In this document: positions 10,875 to 18,151 of the stretch, one piece after another
Numbering within the stretch: position 1 is the stretch's first letter
Layout of the letters: the number at the start of each line of letters is the position of its first letter
Program-made: the position numbers and the translations under genes
NCBI RefSeq assembly: GCF_900102925.1
Contig: NZ_FNKI01000002.1
Span: 1 to 64,000 of the forward strand
From: Flagellimonas zhangzhouensis
GTDB taxonomy: Bacteria; Bacteroidota; Bacteroidia; Flavobacteriales; Flavobacteriaceae
Length of the DNA: 64,000 nt
Direction of reading: 5' to 3'
The notes under the pieces: model-generated
Told to the model about the DNA's origin: nothing
The model's database searches: none
Seen by the model: only the letters and a program-made list of their open reading frames with translations

Positions 10875-11567
10875 ATGATTATGTTTCAAGAAGCAACGGA
10901 AGGTGCGGAGGTAGCTGCCTCTATATCAGAAGAAAAGACCTTATCCGTAATAGATCTTATCGTTAATGGCGGAACAGGAAGTATCATTATTATAATGATA
11001 CTTTTTGTTCTTCTATTTGTAGCAATGTATATTTATTTTGAACGCATTTTTGCCATTAAGGCAGCATCCAAAATAGATAAAAACTTCATGGACCAGATTC
11101 GTGACCACGTCATGAACGGAAAACTGGAGGCTGCAAAACTTTTATGTGCCCAAACGGATTCTCCCGTGGCACGTTTAACTGAAAAAGGTGTTGCCCGAAT
11201 TGGTAAACCTTTGGACGATATTAATACTGCAATCGAGAACGCAGGTACCCTAGAGGTGTACAAATTGGAGAAAAACGTGAGTGTTTTGGCCACAGTTGCC
11301 GGTGCTGCACCTATGATTGGTTTCTTGGGAACCGTGATTGGTATGATTTTGGCATTCCACGAAATGGCAAGCAGTGGCGGTCAAGCTGAAATGGGATCTT
11401 TGGCATCTGGTATTTATACCGCAATGACCACAACAGTTGCTGGTTTGGTGGTTGGTATTATCGCCTACATCGGGTACAACCACTTGGTGGTTAGAACGGA
11501 CAAAGTGGTTCACCAAATGGAAGCCAACGCCGTACAGTTTTTAGATTTATTGAACGAACCTATATAG
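10875..11567 (+). CDS. exbB: MotA/TolQ/ExbB proton channel protein
   Basis: 230 aa. Three membrane segments (about 34-54, 135-160, 175-198) and the MotA/TolQ/ExbB core GAAPMIGFLGTVIGMILAFHEMA. With ExbD it forms the proton channel that powers TonB- or Tol-type energy transduction across the envelope. The start is taken at 10875; an in-frame ATG at 10881 (MFQEAT...) is equally possible. It begins a tight operon with exbD (7-bp gap), a TonB-like gene and folC. Confidence 0.93.
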   Translation: MIMFQEATEGAEVAASISEEKTLSVIDLIVNGGTGSIIIIMILFVLLFVAMYIYFERIFAIKAASKIDKNFMDQIRDHVMNGKLEAAKLLCAQTDSPVARLTEKGVARIGKPLDDINTAIENAGTLEVYKLEKNVSVLATVAGAAPMIGFLGTVIGMILAFHEMASSGGQAEMGSLASGIYTAMTTTVAGLVVGIIAYIGYNHLVVRTDKVVHQMEANAVQFLDLLNEPI

Positions 11568-11574
11568 TTTTCCT

Positions 11575-11961
11575 ATGAAACTTAAGGGAAGAAATAAAGT
11601 AAGCCCGGAGTTTAGCATGTCGTCAATGACAGATATTGTATTTCTGTTGTTGGTGTTTTTCATGCTGACGTCCAACGCGCCAAATGCACTCGATTTACTT
11701 TTGCCAAAGGCAAAAGGGAAATCTACCAATACACAGAATGTTTCGGTTACTATCGACAAGAACTTAAAGTATTATGTGAACAACGAGCAGATTAACAAGG
11801 AATACATTGAAATTGAATTAAAAAAGGCACTTGAAGGTCAAGACAAGCCAACTATCATTCTAAGGGCAGAAGAAAACGTAGCCATCAAAGAGGCAGTTAA
11901 CGTTATGGATATAGCCAATAGAAACAAATACAAGGTTATCTTGGCGGTGCGGCCAAATTAA
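11575..11961 (+). CDS. exbD: ExbD/TolR biopolymer transport protein
   Basis: 128 aa. Short basic cytoplasmic N-terminus, one membrane segment with the conserved Asp (SSMTDIVFLLLVFFMLTS, about 16-33) and a periplasmic ExbD domain ending in NKYKVILAVRPN. Only one ExbD follows ExbB here, whereas many Bacteroidota TonB loci carry two. It overlaps the next start by 1 nt (TAATG), so translation is probably coupled. Confidence 0.93.
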   Translation: MKLKGRNKVSPEFSMSSMTDIVFLLLVFFMLTSNAPNALDLLLPKAKGKSTNTQNVSVTIDKNLKYYVNNEQINKEYIEIELKKALEGQDKPTIILRAEENVAIKEAVNVMDIANRNKYKVILAVRPN

Positions 11962-12854
11962 TGTCCTTTTTAGATACGAGACACAAGAAAAAATCTTTCA
12001 CGCTTACAACACTTTTGTTAAGCGCGCTGCTCCTATTGCTTTTTTATATTGGACTTACCTATTTAGATCCACCGATTGAAAATGGTATTGCCGTGAATTT
12101 CGGCACCATGGATTTTGGTAGTGGTGAAGTGCAGCCTAAAGAAAAAGTGAGGTCAGAGCCTAGGGAAGTTCCTACTCCAGCAGAACCTCAAGAGCAAGTG
12201 GAAGAACCTGTGCAACCCAAAGAAGCTGTGGTTGAGGAAGCTCCAGTTGAAAAGGTGTTGACCAGTGATGATACCGAAACTATCAAACTAAGGCAACAGC
12301 AAGAAGCCAAACGTAAAGCGGAAGAAGAAGCTGAAAAAGCAAAAGCCGAAGCAGAGCGTATCGCGCAAGAGAAACGTGAGGCCGAAGAACGCAAAAGGCA
12401 GGAAGAGGAAGCCAAGAAAAATAATATTGATGCCTTGATAGGAGGTATTGGTAAATCTGATGGCACTACTACAGGAAGTGAGGGTGATGATGATCGTGCT
12501 GGAGACAAAGGTCAACCTGACGGTGACCCTTATGCAACTTCATACTATGGGGGAGGTCCTGGAGGAGGAGATGTTGGAACAGTCGGATATGGTCTTAAAG
12601 GACGAAAATTACTTGATAGTAAAATTGTTAGGCAAGATTGCAACGAAGAGGGTAGGGTTGTAGTTAGGATTTATGTTGACCAGAGTGGAAAAGTTGTTAA
12701 AGCGGAACCAGGAATCCAAGGAACACTAAATGCAGCCCCGTGCTTGTTGGAAGCGGCAGAAAAAACTGCATTAACTTACAAGTGGAATAGTGATGGTGAT
12801 GCTAAGCCACAGCAAATTGGATTTATTGTGATTGTTTTTAAACTAGGGCAGTAG
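11961..12854 (+). CDS. TonB/TolA-like energy transducer
   Basis: 297 aa. Membrane anchor at about 15-33, a Pro/Glu-rich stretch (about 55-100), a highly charged Lys/Glu/Ala coiled coil (about 105-155), a Gly/Asp-rich linker (about 165-210) and a C-terminal domain of about 85 residues (GRKLLDSKIVRQ... to KLGQ) shaped like a TonB C-terminus. The long charged helix resembles TolA more than classical TonB. As third gene after exbB-exbD it is the likely periplasm-spanning arm of that motor. It overlaps exbD and folC by 1 nt each. Confidence 0.85.
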   Translation: MSFLDTRHKKKSFTLTTLLLSALLLLLFYIGLTYLDPPIENGIAVNFGTMDFGSGEVQPKEKVRSEPREVPTPAEPQEQVEEPVQPKEAVVEEAPVEKVLTSDDTETIKLRQQQEAKRKAEEEAEKAKAEAERIAQEKREAEERKRQEEEAKKNNIDALIGGIGKSDGTTTGSEGDDDRAGDKGQPDGDPYATSYYGGGPGGGDVGTVGYGLKGRKLLDSKIVRQDCNEEGRVVVRIYVDQSGKVVKAEPGIQGTLNAAPCLLEAAEKTALTYKWNSDGDAKPQQIGFIVIVFKLGQ

Positions 12855-14065
12855 TGACCTATAAAGAGACTTTGGACTGGATGTTTGTTCAGTTGCCCAT
12901 GTACCAACAAAAAGGTGCGGTGGCCATGAATGCCAAATTGGACAACATTCTCCATTTTGCATCTGTTCTAGGAAATCCCGAAAAAAAATTTAAAAGCATC
13001 CACGTAGCGGGAACCAACGGAAAAGGTTCCAGTAGCCATATGTTGGCTTCCATTCTTCAGGAAACGGGCCATAAAGTCGGATTGTACACATCTCCCCATT
13101 TAAAGGATTTTAGGGAGCGCATTAAAATAAATGGGCAAGTTGTTGGTGAAGAATTCGTAGTGGACTTTATTGCACAGCACAAGCCATTTTTGGAGTACCA
13201 CAAGCTTTCATTTTTTGAAATGACCGTAGGAATGGCATTTCAATATTTTGCGCAAGAAGAAGTGGATGTTGCTATTATTGAGGTTGGGCTTGGAGGTCGT
13301 TTGGATTCCACAAACATTATAACCCCTGAAGTTTCCTTGATTACCAATATCGGATTAGATCATACACAGTTTTTGGGTGATACTTTGGAGAAAATTGCTT
13401 TGGAAAAAGCAGGAATCATTAAACCAAAGGTTCCTGTAGTTATCAGTGAAACCCAACCAGAAACCAAAATGATTTTCAATCTGATCGCGCACCAGCTTAA
13501 ATCGGATATAGTTTTTGCCGATGAACATCTTGCAGAAGGTTTTAAAACCGATTTGTTGGGCGATTACCAGCAAAAAAATATGAATGGGGTAGTGGCCACC
13601 ATTCAACAACTCAAGGGTTTTGCTATATCCGAAAAGGCTATAAACGATGGCCTCAAAAAAGTGGTTGCCAATACGGGGCTTTTAGGTCGTTGGCAAATTT
13701 TGCAAAAATCACCTTTGGTGGTCTGCGATACGGCCCATAATAAAGAGGGCTTGCAATTGGTTTTGCAACAGGTGGCAAAACAATCCTATGATCGGTTGCA
13801 TATCGTGCTAGGATTTGTAAATGATAAAGATGTAAAGTCTGTTTTAGGATTATTTCCGAAAGAAGCTAGCTATTATTTTGTGAGACCTGCCATTCCACGA
13901 GGTATGGATGTGAATACACTTTGTGAACTAGCTAAAGAACAGGGGCTTGTGGGAGAAAAATATGGGTCCGTTCAAAAGGGTTTTGCAGCGGCTTTGGAAA
14001 ATGCGCAAAGCACCGATATGGTTTATGTGGGAGGGAGTACTTTTGTTGTGGCAGAAGTAGTGTAA
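12854..14065 (+). CDS. folC: Folylpolyglutamate synthase / dihydrofolate synthase
   Basis: 403 aa. Adds glutamate to dihydropteroate and folates. P-loop GTNGKGSSSHML near 51-62, then YTSPHLKDFRERIKING, the Mur-ligase-like EVGLGGRLDSTN (about 142-153) and the C-terminal DTAHNKEG. The start is GTG at 12854 and overlaps the stop of the preceding gene by 1 nt (TAGTG). The family-typical N-terminus (TYKETLDWMFVQLPMYQ) shows that this GTG is right. Translational coupling to the energy transducer is likely; the functional link is not obvious. Confidence 0.95.
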   Translation: MTYKETLDWMFVQLPMYQQKGAVAMNAKLDNILHFASVLGNPEKKFKSIHVAGTNGKGSSSHMLASILQETGHKVGLYTSPHLKDFRERIKINGQVVGEEFVVDFIAQHKPFLEYHKLSFFEMTVGMAFQYFAQEEVDVAIIEVGLGGRLDSTNIITPEVSLITNIGLDHTQFLGDTLEKIALEKAGIIKPKVPVVISETQPETKMIFNLIAHQLKSDIVFADEHLAEGFKTDLLGDYQQKNMNGVVATIQQLKGFAISEKAINDGLKKVVANTGLLGRWQILQKSPLVVCDTAHNKEGLQLVLQQVAKQSYDRLHIVLGFVNDKDVKSVLGLFPKEASYYFVRPAIPRGMDVNTLCELAKEQGLVGEKYGSVQKGFAAALENAQSTDMVYVGGSTFVVAEVV

Positions 14066-14104
14066 TTTTTTTCATTTTTTTGTTTTTTAAATCAAAAACA
14101 GTGT

Positions 14105-14112
14105 TATATTTG
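14105..14112 (+). promoter_or_regulatory. tRNA-Val(UAC) promoter -7 box
   Basis: TATATTTG, an exact TAnnTTTG box, 22 bp before the tRNA. A TTTTTTTG at about 14075-14082 sits 22 bp further upstream and could be the -33 element. Confidence 0.65.
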
Positions 14113-14134
14113 CACTCCCATTACGGAAAATAAT

Positions 14135-14209
14135 GGGCGCTTAGCTCAGTTGGTTCAGAGCACCTCGTTTACACCGAGGGGGTCGGGGGTTCGAATCCCT
14201 CAGCGCCCA
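14135..14209 (+). tRNA. tRNA-Val (anticodon UAC)
   Basis: 75 nt cloverleaf: acceptor GGGCGCT / AGCGCCC, D arm TTAGCTCAGTTGGTTCAGAG, anticodon stem CCTCG / CGAGG with loop TTTACAC (anticodon TAC) and T arm GGGGGTTCGAATCCCTC. The discriminator is A14209. CCA is not encoded. Confidence 0.95.
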
Positions 14210-14213
14210 CAAC

Positions 14214-14252
14214 AAAAAAAAGCCTTCGATTTCTCGAAGGCTTTTTTGTTTT
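14214..14252. terminator. Bidirectional terminator after tRNA-Val(UAC)
   Basis: Nine-bp stem AGCCTTCGA / TCGAAGGCT (14221-14242) with an A-run on its left and TTTTTGTTTTT on its right. It can stop transcripts of both the tRNA (plus) and the convergent metallo-hydrolase gene, whose stop codon lies at 14252. Confidence 0.9.
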
Positions 14253-14935
14253 TATACGGTTATTGATTCCCCAATATCGGGCAACAACAATTGCTTTCCT
14301 TTCTGCTCAAAATACCCAACAGCTTTTTCTTTGTTCAATATAATTGGTGGAAATGTATCGTAGTGGCATCCGATGATCTTATCGCAAGCAATAAAATCAC
14401 TTGCAATGGTTGCATCTTCATAGCCCATGGTGAAATTGTCTCCAATTGGAAGCACGGCAATATCCAATTTCGGGCAGCTCATGGGGATGAGTTCCATGTC
14501 CTTGGTCAAAGCGGTGTCACCAGCAATATAAATGCATTTTGAATCATCATAGATCACAAAGCCTCCTGGGTTTCCCCCGTTGCTGCCATCGGGCAATGCA
14601 CTGGAGTGAACGGCGTTTACATATTTCGCAGTTCCGAAATCAAAGGTGAGTTTTCCGCCGTGGTTCATGGGGTGTCCTTGGACTCCTTTTTCACCAAACC
14701 AAGAAACAACTTCAAAATTGGAAACCAATAGGGCTTCGGGATTGTTTTTGGCAATGGCCTCCACATCCAACACATGGTCTTGGTGGCCGTGGGTCACAAA
14801 AATGTAGTCCACTTTAAGGGAATTGATGTCGATGTTCGAAGCCAATTCATTCCCAGAAATAAAAGGGTCGAACAATATGGTTTTGCCGTTCATTTCCAAC
14901 AGCAATGTAGCATGACCTAAAAAGGTAATTTTCAT
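14252..14935 (-). CDS. Metallo-beta-lactamase-fold hydrolase, UPF0173 family
   Basis: 227 aa. N-terminus MKITFLGHATLLLEMNGKTILFDPF, the zinc ligands THGHQDH (about 49-55), a further His in HPMNHGG, and the late AGDTALTKDM and GCHYDTFPPI motifs are those of the UPF0173 metal-dependent hydrolases. The substrate is unknown for the family. Probably cytoplasmic. Monocistronic between the tRNA and the QueD-like gene. Confidence 0.9.
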   Translation of the reverse strand: MKITFLGHATLLLEMNGKTILFDPFISGNELASNIDINSLKVDYIFVTHGHQDHVLDVEAIAKNNPEALLVSNFEVVSWFGEKGVQGHPMNHGGKLTFDFGTAKYVNAVHSSALPDGSNGGNPGGFVIYDDSKCIYIAGDTALTKDMELIPMSCPKLDIAVLPIGDNFTMGYEDATIASDFIACDKIIGCHYDTFPPIILNKEKAVGYFEQKGKQLLLPDIGESITV

Positions 14936-15078
14936 TTTAGCGATTTTTTATAGGATTAATCTATTCACTATAAATTTAAAAAGAACCGATGGAAATGTCA
15001 ATTTTAGTCCCGAAAGGAACTGAGCTTTGTGTTGCCGTTTTTTTTGATTTGGAAAATATGGTTTGATCAAAAAGGAAG

Positions 15079-15086
15079 TACATTTG
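15079..15086 (+). promoter_or_regulatory. -7 box abutting the queD-like start (leaderless mRNA likely)
   Basis: TACATTTG, an exact TAnnTTTG box, ending only 4 bp before the ATG at 15091. With transcription starting a few bases past the box, the mRNA would begin at or next to the start codon. No clear -33 element is seen at 19-22 bp upstream. Confidence 0.55.
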
Positions 15087-15090
15087 CAGC

Positions 15091-15501
15091 ATGATTGCGA
15101 CCATTTGTAGAAAAGGACATTTTAATGCCGCCCATCGCCTCCATAACCCAAATTGGAGCGATGAAAAGAACATTGCTGTTTTTGGAAAATGTAACAGCCC
15201 AAGCTTTCATGGGCATAATTTTGACCTTGAGGTTAGAATTCGAGGTGAAGTGGATCCTGATACGGGCTTTGTGATGGATTTGGCCGATTTGGGTGTGTTG
15301 ATCCGTGATGAGGTGGAAGAGCGTTTTGATCATAAGAACCTCAACTTGGATTGCCCTGAGTTTAAAGACCTGTTGCCCACCACAGAGTATTTTGTAAAAG
15401 TGATCTACGATATTTTAAAACCCAAGCTACAATCTGGACAGCAATTGCACATTACCTTGCACGAAACCTCAAAAAACTCTGCGGAGTATGGCGATTGGTA
15501 A
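15091..15501 (+). CDS. 6-pyruvoyl-tetrahydropterin synthase / QueD family
   Basis: 136 aa. Zn-binding histidines in FNAAHRL (His15) and SFHGHNF (HGH near 45), plus Cys in FGKCNSP, fit the PTPS/6-carboxy-tetrahydropterin synthase family (queuosine or pterin synthesis). In flavobacteria this family is usually annotated as 6-carboxytetrahydropterin synthase; which reaction applies here is an inference. The start is fixed by the family N-terminus (ATICRKGHFNAAHRL). It lies 29 bp before tRNA-Val(GAC). Confidence 0.88.
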   Translation: MIATICRKGHFNAAHRLHNPNWSDEKNIAVFGKCNSPSFHGHNFDLEVRIRGEVDPDTGFVMDLADLGVLIRDEVEERFDHKNLNLDCPEFKDLLPTTEYFVKVIYDILKPKLQSGQQLHITLHETSKNSAEYGDW

Positions 15502-15530
15502 TTAATTACGATATTGCACCGCTTTTTAAT

Positions 15531-15605
15531 GGGATATTAGCTCAGTTGGTTTAGAGCGCTGCCTTGACAGGGCAGAGGTCACTGGTTCGAATCCAGTATA
15601 TCCCA
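15531..15605 (+). tRNA. tRNA-Val (anticodon GAC)
   Basis: 75 nt cloverleaf: acceptor GGGATAT / ATATCCC, D arm TAGCTCAGTTGGTTTAGAG, anticodon stem CTGCC / GGCAG with loop TTGACAG (anticodon GAC) and T arm ending TTCGAATCC. Discriminator A15605; CCA not encoded. It differs clearly from the UAC gene 1.4 kb upstream, so the two are not a recent duplication. Confidence 0.95.
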
Positions 15606-15611
15606 CTTTCT

Positions 15612-15773
15612 CTACTTATATCCCGAAATTTTTCGTTGTAGTTTTTGGTTGTTGCGCTCCAAACGCTCGTTTTGGTGCCGTAAACTGCCCAATGCCTTTT
15701 GCATGGCCTGTAAACTCTCTTGTTGTAGCGCGATGATCTGTTCTAGGTCGGATTTGGTGTATTGCTTTGTCAT
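15612..15773 (-). CDS. Small coiled-coil protein (53 aa), unknown function
   Basis: A 53-residue frame from ATG 15773 to TAG 15612-15614 that is too short for most gene callers. The sequence is almost wholly helical and rich in Q, L, K, R and E, with heptad-like hydrophobic spacing (L10, I13/I14, L16, L21, L28, L31, L38, L45, I49), so a coiled coil is likely. It ends in a basic stretch (RNNQKLQRK). It has no signal peptide or membrane segment. It stops 6 bp after the tRNA-Val(GAC) gene, tail to tail, and is divergent from the XRE gene across a repeat-rich 178-bp gap. Its character (strong amphipathic helix, no low-complexity artefact) argues that it is real; no family is recognised. Confidence 0.55.
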   Translation of the reverse strand: MTKQYTKSDLEQIIALQQESLQAMQKALGSLRHQNERLERNNQKLQRKISGYK

Positions 15774-15810
15774 TTTGTAGGTTAATTGTATTTAGATGGA
15801 AATAAATTTT

Positions 15811-15948
15811 CATGAAATTACAATAAATTATTGTTTAATGTAATATAATTAGTGTCAAGCGAAAAGAAATTTGCATGAAACCGCAATTTGATTGTTATCT
15901 GATGATTTTTAGTCTAATTATATTAGCGTAGGACGGCAATTTAATTGC
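15811..15948. promoter_or_regulatory. Repeat-rich divergent control region (candidate XRE operators)
   Basis: Between the 53-aa gene and the XRE gene are: a direct repeat CATGAAAnnnCAAT at 15811-15824 and 15874-15887; palindromes CAATAAATTATTG (15821-15833) and GCAATTTAATTGC (15936-15948, ending 3 bp before the XRE ATG) and a partial copy GCAATTTGATTGT (15883-15895); and a perfect 12-bp inverted repeat TAATATAATTAG (15841-15852) / CTAATTATATTA (15914-15925). These are the kind of sites expected for an autoregulated Cro/CI-like repressor controlling both directions. Confidence 0.5.
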
Positions 15949-15951
15949 ACT

Positions 15952-16158
15952 ATGGATAAAATAAATTACAATAGAATAAAAGCGGTTTTAGCGGAAAATA
16001 ATGTCTCCTCAAAAGAATTGGCTAAACATCTTGATAAAACTGAGTCAACGGTTTCTAGATGGTGTACCAATGATGTGCAACCTTCCATTGAGGTATTCCA
16101 TCAAATAGCTAAATTTCTTGATGTGGATGTGCGAGAGCTTTTGGTTTCGACTAAATAA
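15952..16158 (+). CDS. XRE/Cro-CI family DNA-binding protein
   Basis: 68 aa, essentially a lone helix-turn-helix domain. Helices 2-3 fall at about 19-40 (SSKELAKHLDKTESTVSRW), with the typical PSIEVFHQIAKFLDVDVRELL end of HTH_3 proteins. It probably binds the palindromes just upstream and controls itself and the divergent 53-aa gene. Such solitary HTH proteins occur in restriction-modification, toxin-antitoxin and phage-derived loci. None of those partners is present nearby, so its targets are unknown. Confidence 0.85.
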   Translation: MDKINYNRIKAVLAENNVSSKELAKHLDKTESTVSRWCTNDVQPSIEVFHQIAKFLDVDVRELLVSTK

Positions 16159-16269
16159 ATGATGTCGAATACATCGGTTATATGCCAATTTGGGTGTATA
16201 GTGATGTATTTTACTTTTCTAAAAGCAAGTTGGTTGTAATTTGGAGCAATTTTTGAACAATCATTCATT

Positions 16270-16758
16270 ATGAGAAGCTTTTTCTTTTTACTCACTCCTT
16301 TATTGATGGTTATAAACTCATCTTTTGGACAGAACCTTACAGTTTCTGAATTTGATTTGTATGGCTGTTGGAAAAAGGAACCAATTACAAAAGAAAATGG
16401 AATTAAGCAATGGATATATGTCACTTGTGACATTTCCGAAACAGGAAAATCAGTAAGACAATCAGATATTGTTTTCAAAGCCTATAATAAATGTGAATTT
16501 TTGGCAGTAATTCAAGATGCCCTTTGCCCCATTGTTTACCAAAGGGTCGAAGGAACTTGGACATATGACGAGAAATCTGGAATTGTAGAAGTTTTTTACC
16601 CTAAGGATTTCCAGAAAGAGATCTTGGACACTTTTAGAGAATCACATCCTGAACTGGAAATTCCTAACCCAAGATTGAAAACTAAATTCAAAATATTAGG
16701 AATTGAGGATGGGAAAATTAAAATAGAAAAAACTACTGCAAACATTGACCTTAATTAA
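16270..16758 (+). CDS. Secreted protein of unknown function
   Basis: 162 aa with a signal peptide (hydrophobic 3-19, probable cleavage after SFGQ-type sequence near 20). The mature part has the phrase GCWKKEP...WIYVTC..., CEFLAVIQDALCPIVYQRVEGTWTYDEKSGIVEVFYPKDF and four Cys that could pair. The 'GTW.YD...' pattern is lipocalin-like, but no family is assigned. It follows the XRE gene by 111 bp on the same strand and could share its transcript. Confidence is for being a gene. Confidence 0.7.
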   Translation: MRSFFFLLTPLLMVINSSFGQNLTVSEFDLYGCWKKEPITKENGIKQWIYVTCDISETGKSVRQSDIVFKAYNKCEFLAVIQDALCPIVYQRVEGTWTYDEKSGIVEVFYPKDFQKEILDTFRESHPELEIPNPRLKTKFKILGIEDGKIKIEKTTANIDLN

Positions 16759-16813
16759 TTGCTATCTAAATACTAATGGCGTAGACCGATAAGAGTTCAA
16801 ATAAACAACGGGT

Positions 16814-18088
16814 TTAAACCAAATCCAAAACCCGTTCCAACGCCATTCCTCGAGAACCTTTGATCAATAGGGTTCCTTTTTTTAGTGGTTGGTCTTCCAA
16901 ATGTGCTTTTAGGGCATCAAAGGTTTCAAATTGCAATAGGTCTGTTTGTGTGCCGAAAAAGTTCTTACCCACCAAATAAACATCTTGAAAATTCAGTTCT
17001 TTCGCCAAATCGGCAATGGCTTGGTGTTCTTCGGTAGCGGTTGTTCCCAACTCGAACATATCTCCAATAATCAGGGTCTTGTGTTCGGCATCCATCAAAC
17101 TGAAATTCTCCAAAGCGGCCTTCATGCTGGTCGGGTTGGCATTGTAGGCATCCAAAATAATCTTGAACCCATTTTTTTCCAAGATCTGTGAACGGTTGTT
17201 TTGGGGTTGGTAGGACTCGATGGCCGATTTGATCTCCTCCAAAGGCACATTAAAATATTTACCCATGATGATAGCCGCACAACAATTCGGAAAATTATAT
17301 TTTCCGATGAGTTGGGTTGTAATGGTGGTTTCCTCAACCTTTAAGGTTACAAAAGGATTGGCCTTTAAAAACTCAATGTTATAAAATTGGTGGTCCGTTG
17401 TACTAAAACCAATTTTCTTGGTACAGCTGTTCAATTTTTCCTTTTGAATGGGGTCATCGGCATTAAAGAAGATATGCCCACCATTCGATCTTATAAAATT
17501 ATAAAGCTCACTTTTCCCTTGAATCACACCCTCAACGCTCCCGAACCCCTCCAAGTGTGCTTTTCCAAAATTGGTAATGTATCCAAAATCGGGCTGGGCG
17601 ATGTTACAAAGCATTTCAATTTCCCCAATGTGGTTGGCGCCCATTTCCACAATGGCCATTTCCGTATCTTCTTGTATTGACAACAAGGTTAACGGAACCC
17701 CGATATGGTTGTTCAAATTGCCCTTTGTGGCAATGGTCTTGTATTTTTTGGAAATAACGGCATTGATAAGCTCCTTGGTCGTGGTTTTGCCATTGCTACC
17801 CGTTAGCGAAATGATTTTTGCCTTGCATTGCTTTCGGTGGTAGGTGGCCAGTTGTTGCAGGGTCTCCAAAACATCTTCACAAAGGATAAACTTATCCGAG
17901 GTGTTGTAATCCGTCTCGTCAATAATGGCATACGTAGCACCTTTGTCCAATGCTTCTTGGGCAAAAGCATTGCCATTAAAGTTTGGACCTTTCAAGGCAA
18001 AAAACAAACAGTTATCGGTTACTTTTCTTGTATCCGTACAAATTGTGGGATGCTCTAAAAAAAGAGCGTGCAAAGCTTCCATTTTCAT
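16814..18088 (-). CDS. murF: UDP-N-acetylmuramoyl-tripeptide--D-alanyl-D-alanine ligase
   Basis: 424 aa, slightly shorter than the enterobacterial enzyme, as usual in this family. Adds D-Ala-D-Ala to UDP-MurNAc-tripeptide in the cytoplasm. ATP loop GSNGKTTTKELI near 97-108, carbamoyl-Lys region GNLNNHIGVPLTLL, VEMGANHIGEIE, and the C-terminal LDAYNANPTSMKAALENF. It lies downstream of gldJ on the same strand but after a strong terminator, so it is likely transcribed on its own or by read-through. The murF-gldJ neighbourhood is typical of Flavobacteriaceae. Confidence 0.96.
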   Translation of the reverse strand: MKMEALHALFLEHPTICTDTRKVTDNCLFFALKGPNFNGNAFAQEALDKGATYAIIDETDYNTSDKFILCEDVLETLQQLATYHRKQCKAKIISLTGSNGKTTTKELINAVISKKYKTIATKGNLNNHIGVPLTLLSIQEDTEMAIVEMGANHIGEIEMLCNIAQPDFGYITNFGKAHLEGFGSVEGVIQGKSELYNFIRSNGGHIFFNADDPIQKEKLNSCTKKIGFSTTDHQFYNIEFLKANPFVTLKVEETTITTQLIGKYNFPNCCAAIIMGKYFNVPLEEIKSAIESYQPQNNRSQILEKNGFKIILDAYNANPTSMKAALENFSLMDAEHKTLIIGDMFELGTTATEEHQAIADLAKELNFQDVYLVGKNFFGTQTDLLQFETFDALKAHLEDQPLKKGTLLIKGSRGMALERVLDLV

Positions 18089-18099
18089 AGTTCGAAGAT

Positions 18100-18134
18100 A
18101 AAAAAAGCCCCGACAATTGCCGGGGCTTTTTTTA
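18100..18134 (-). terminator. gldJ terminator
   Basis: Stem AGCCCCG / CGGGGCT (18106-18127) with T-runs on both sides. On the minus strand it lies 25 bp after the gldJ stop and before murF. Confidence 0.88.
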
Positions 18135-18151
18135 AATACTCAAGGGTATGT

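Noticed and set aside
15597..15624. TATATCCC repeated at the tRNA-Val(GAC) end and 20 bp later, as an attachment-site duplication
   Set aside because: Only 8 bp, no integrase gene, and no second copy of the longer tRNA 3' end was found.
15616..15813. 65-codon frame overlapping the 53-aa coiled-coil gene in another frame
   Set aside because: Its composition is irregular with no helix pattern. The alternative frame starting at 15773 gives a coherent amphipathic protein.
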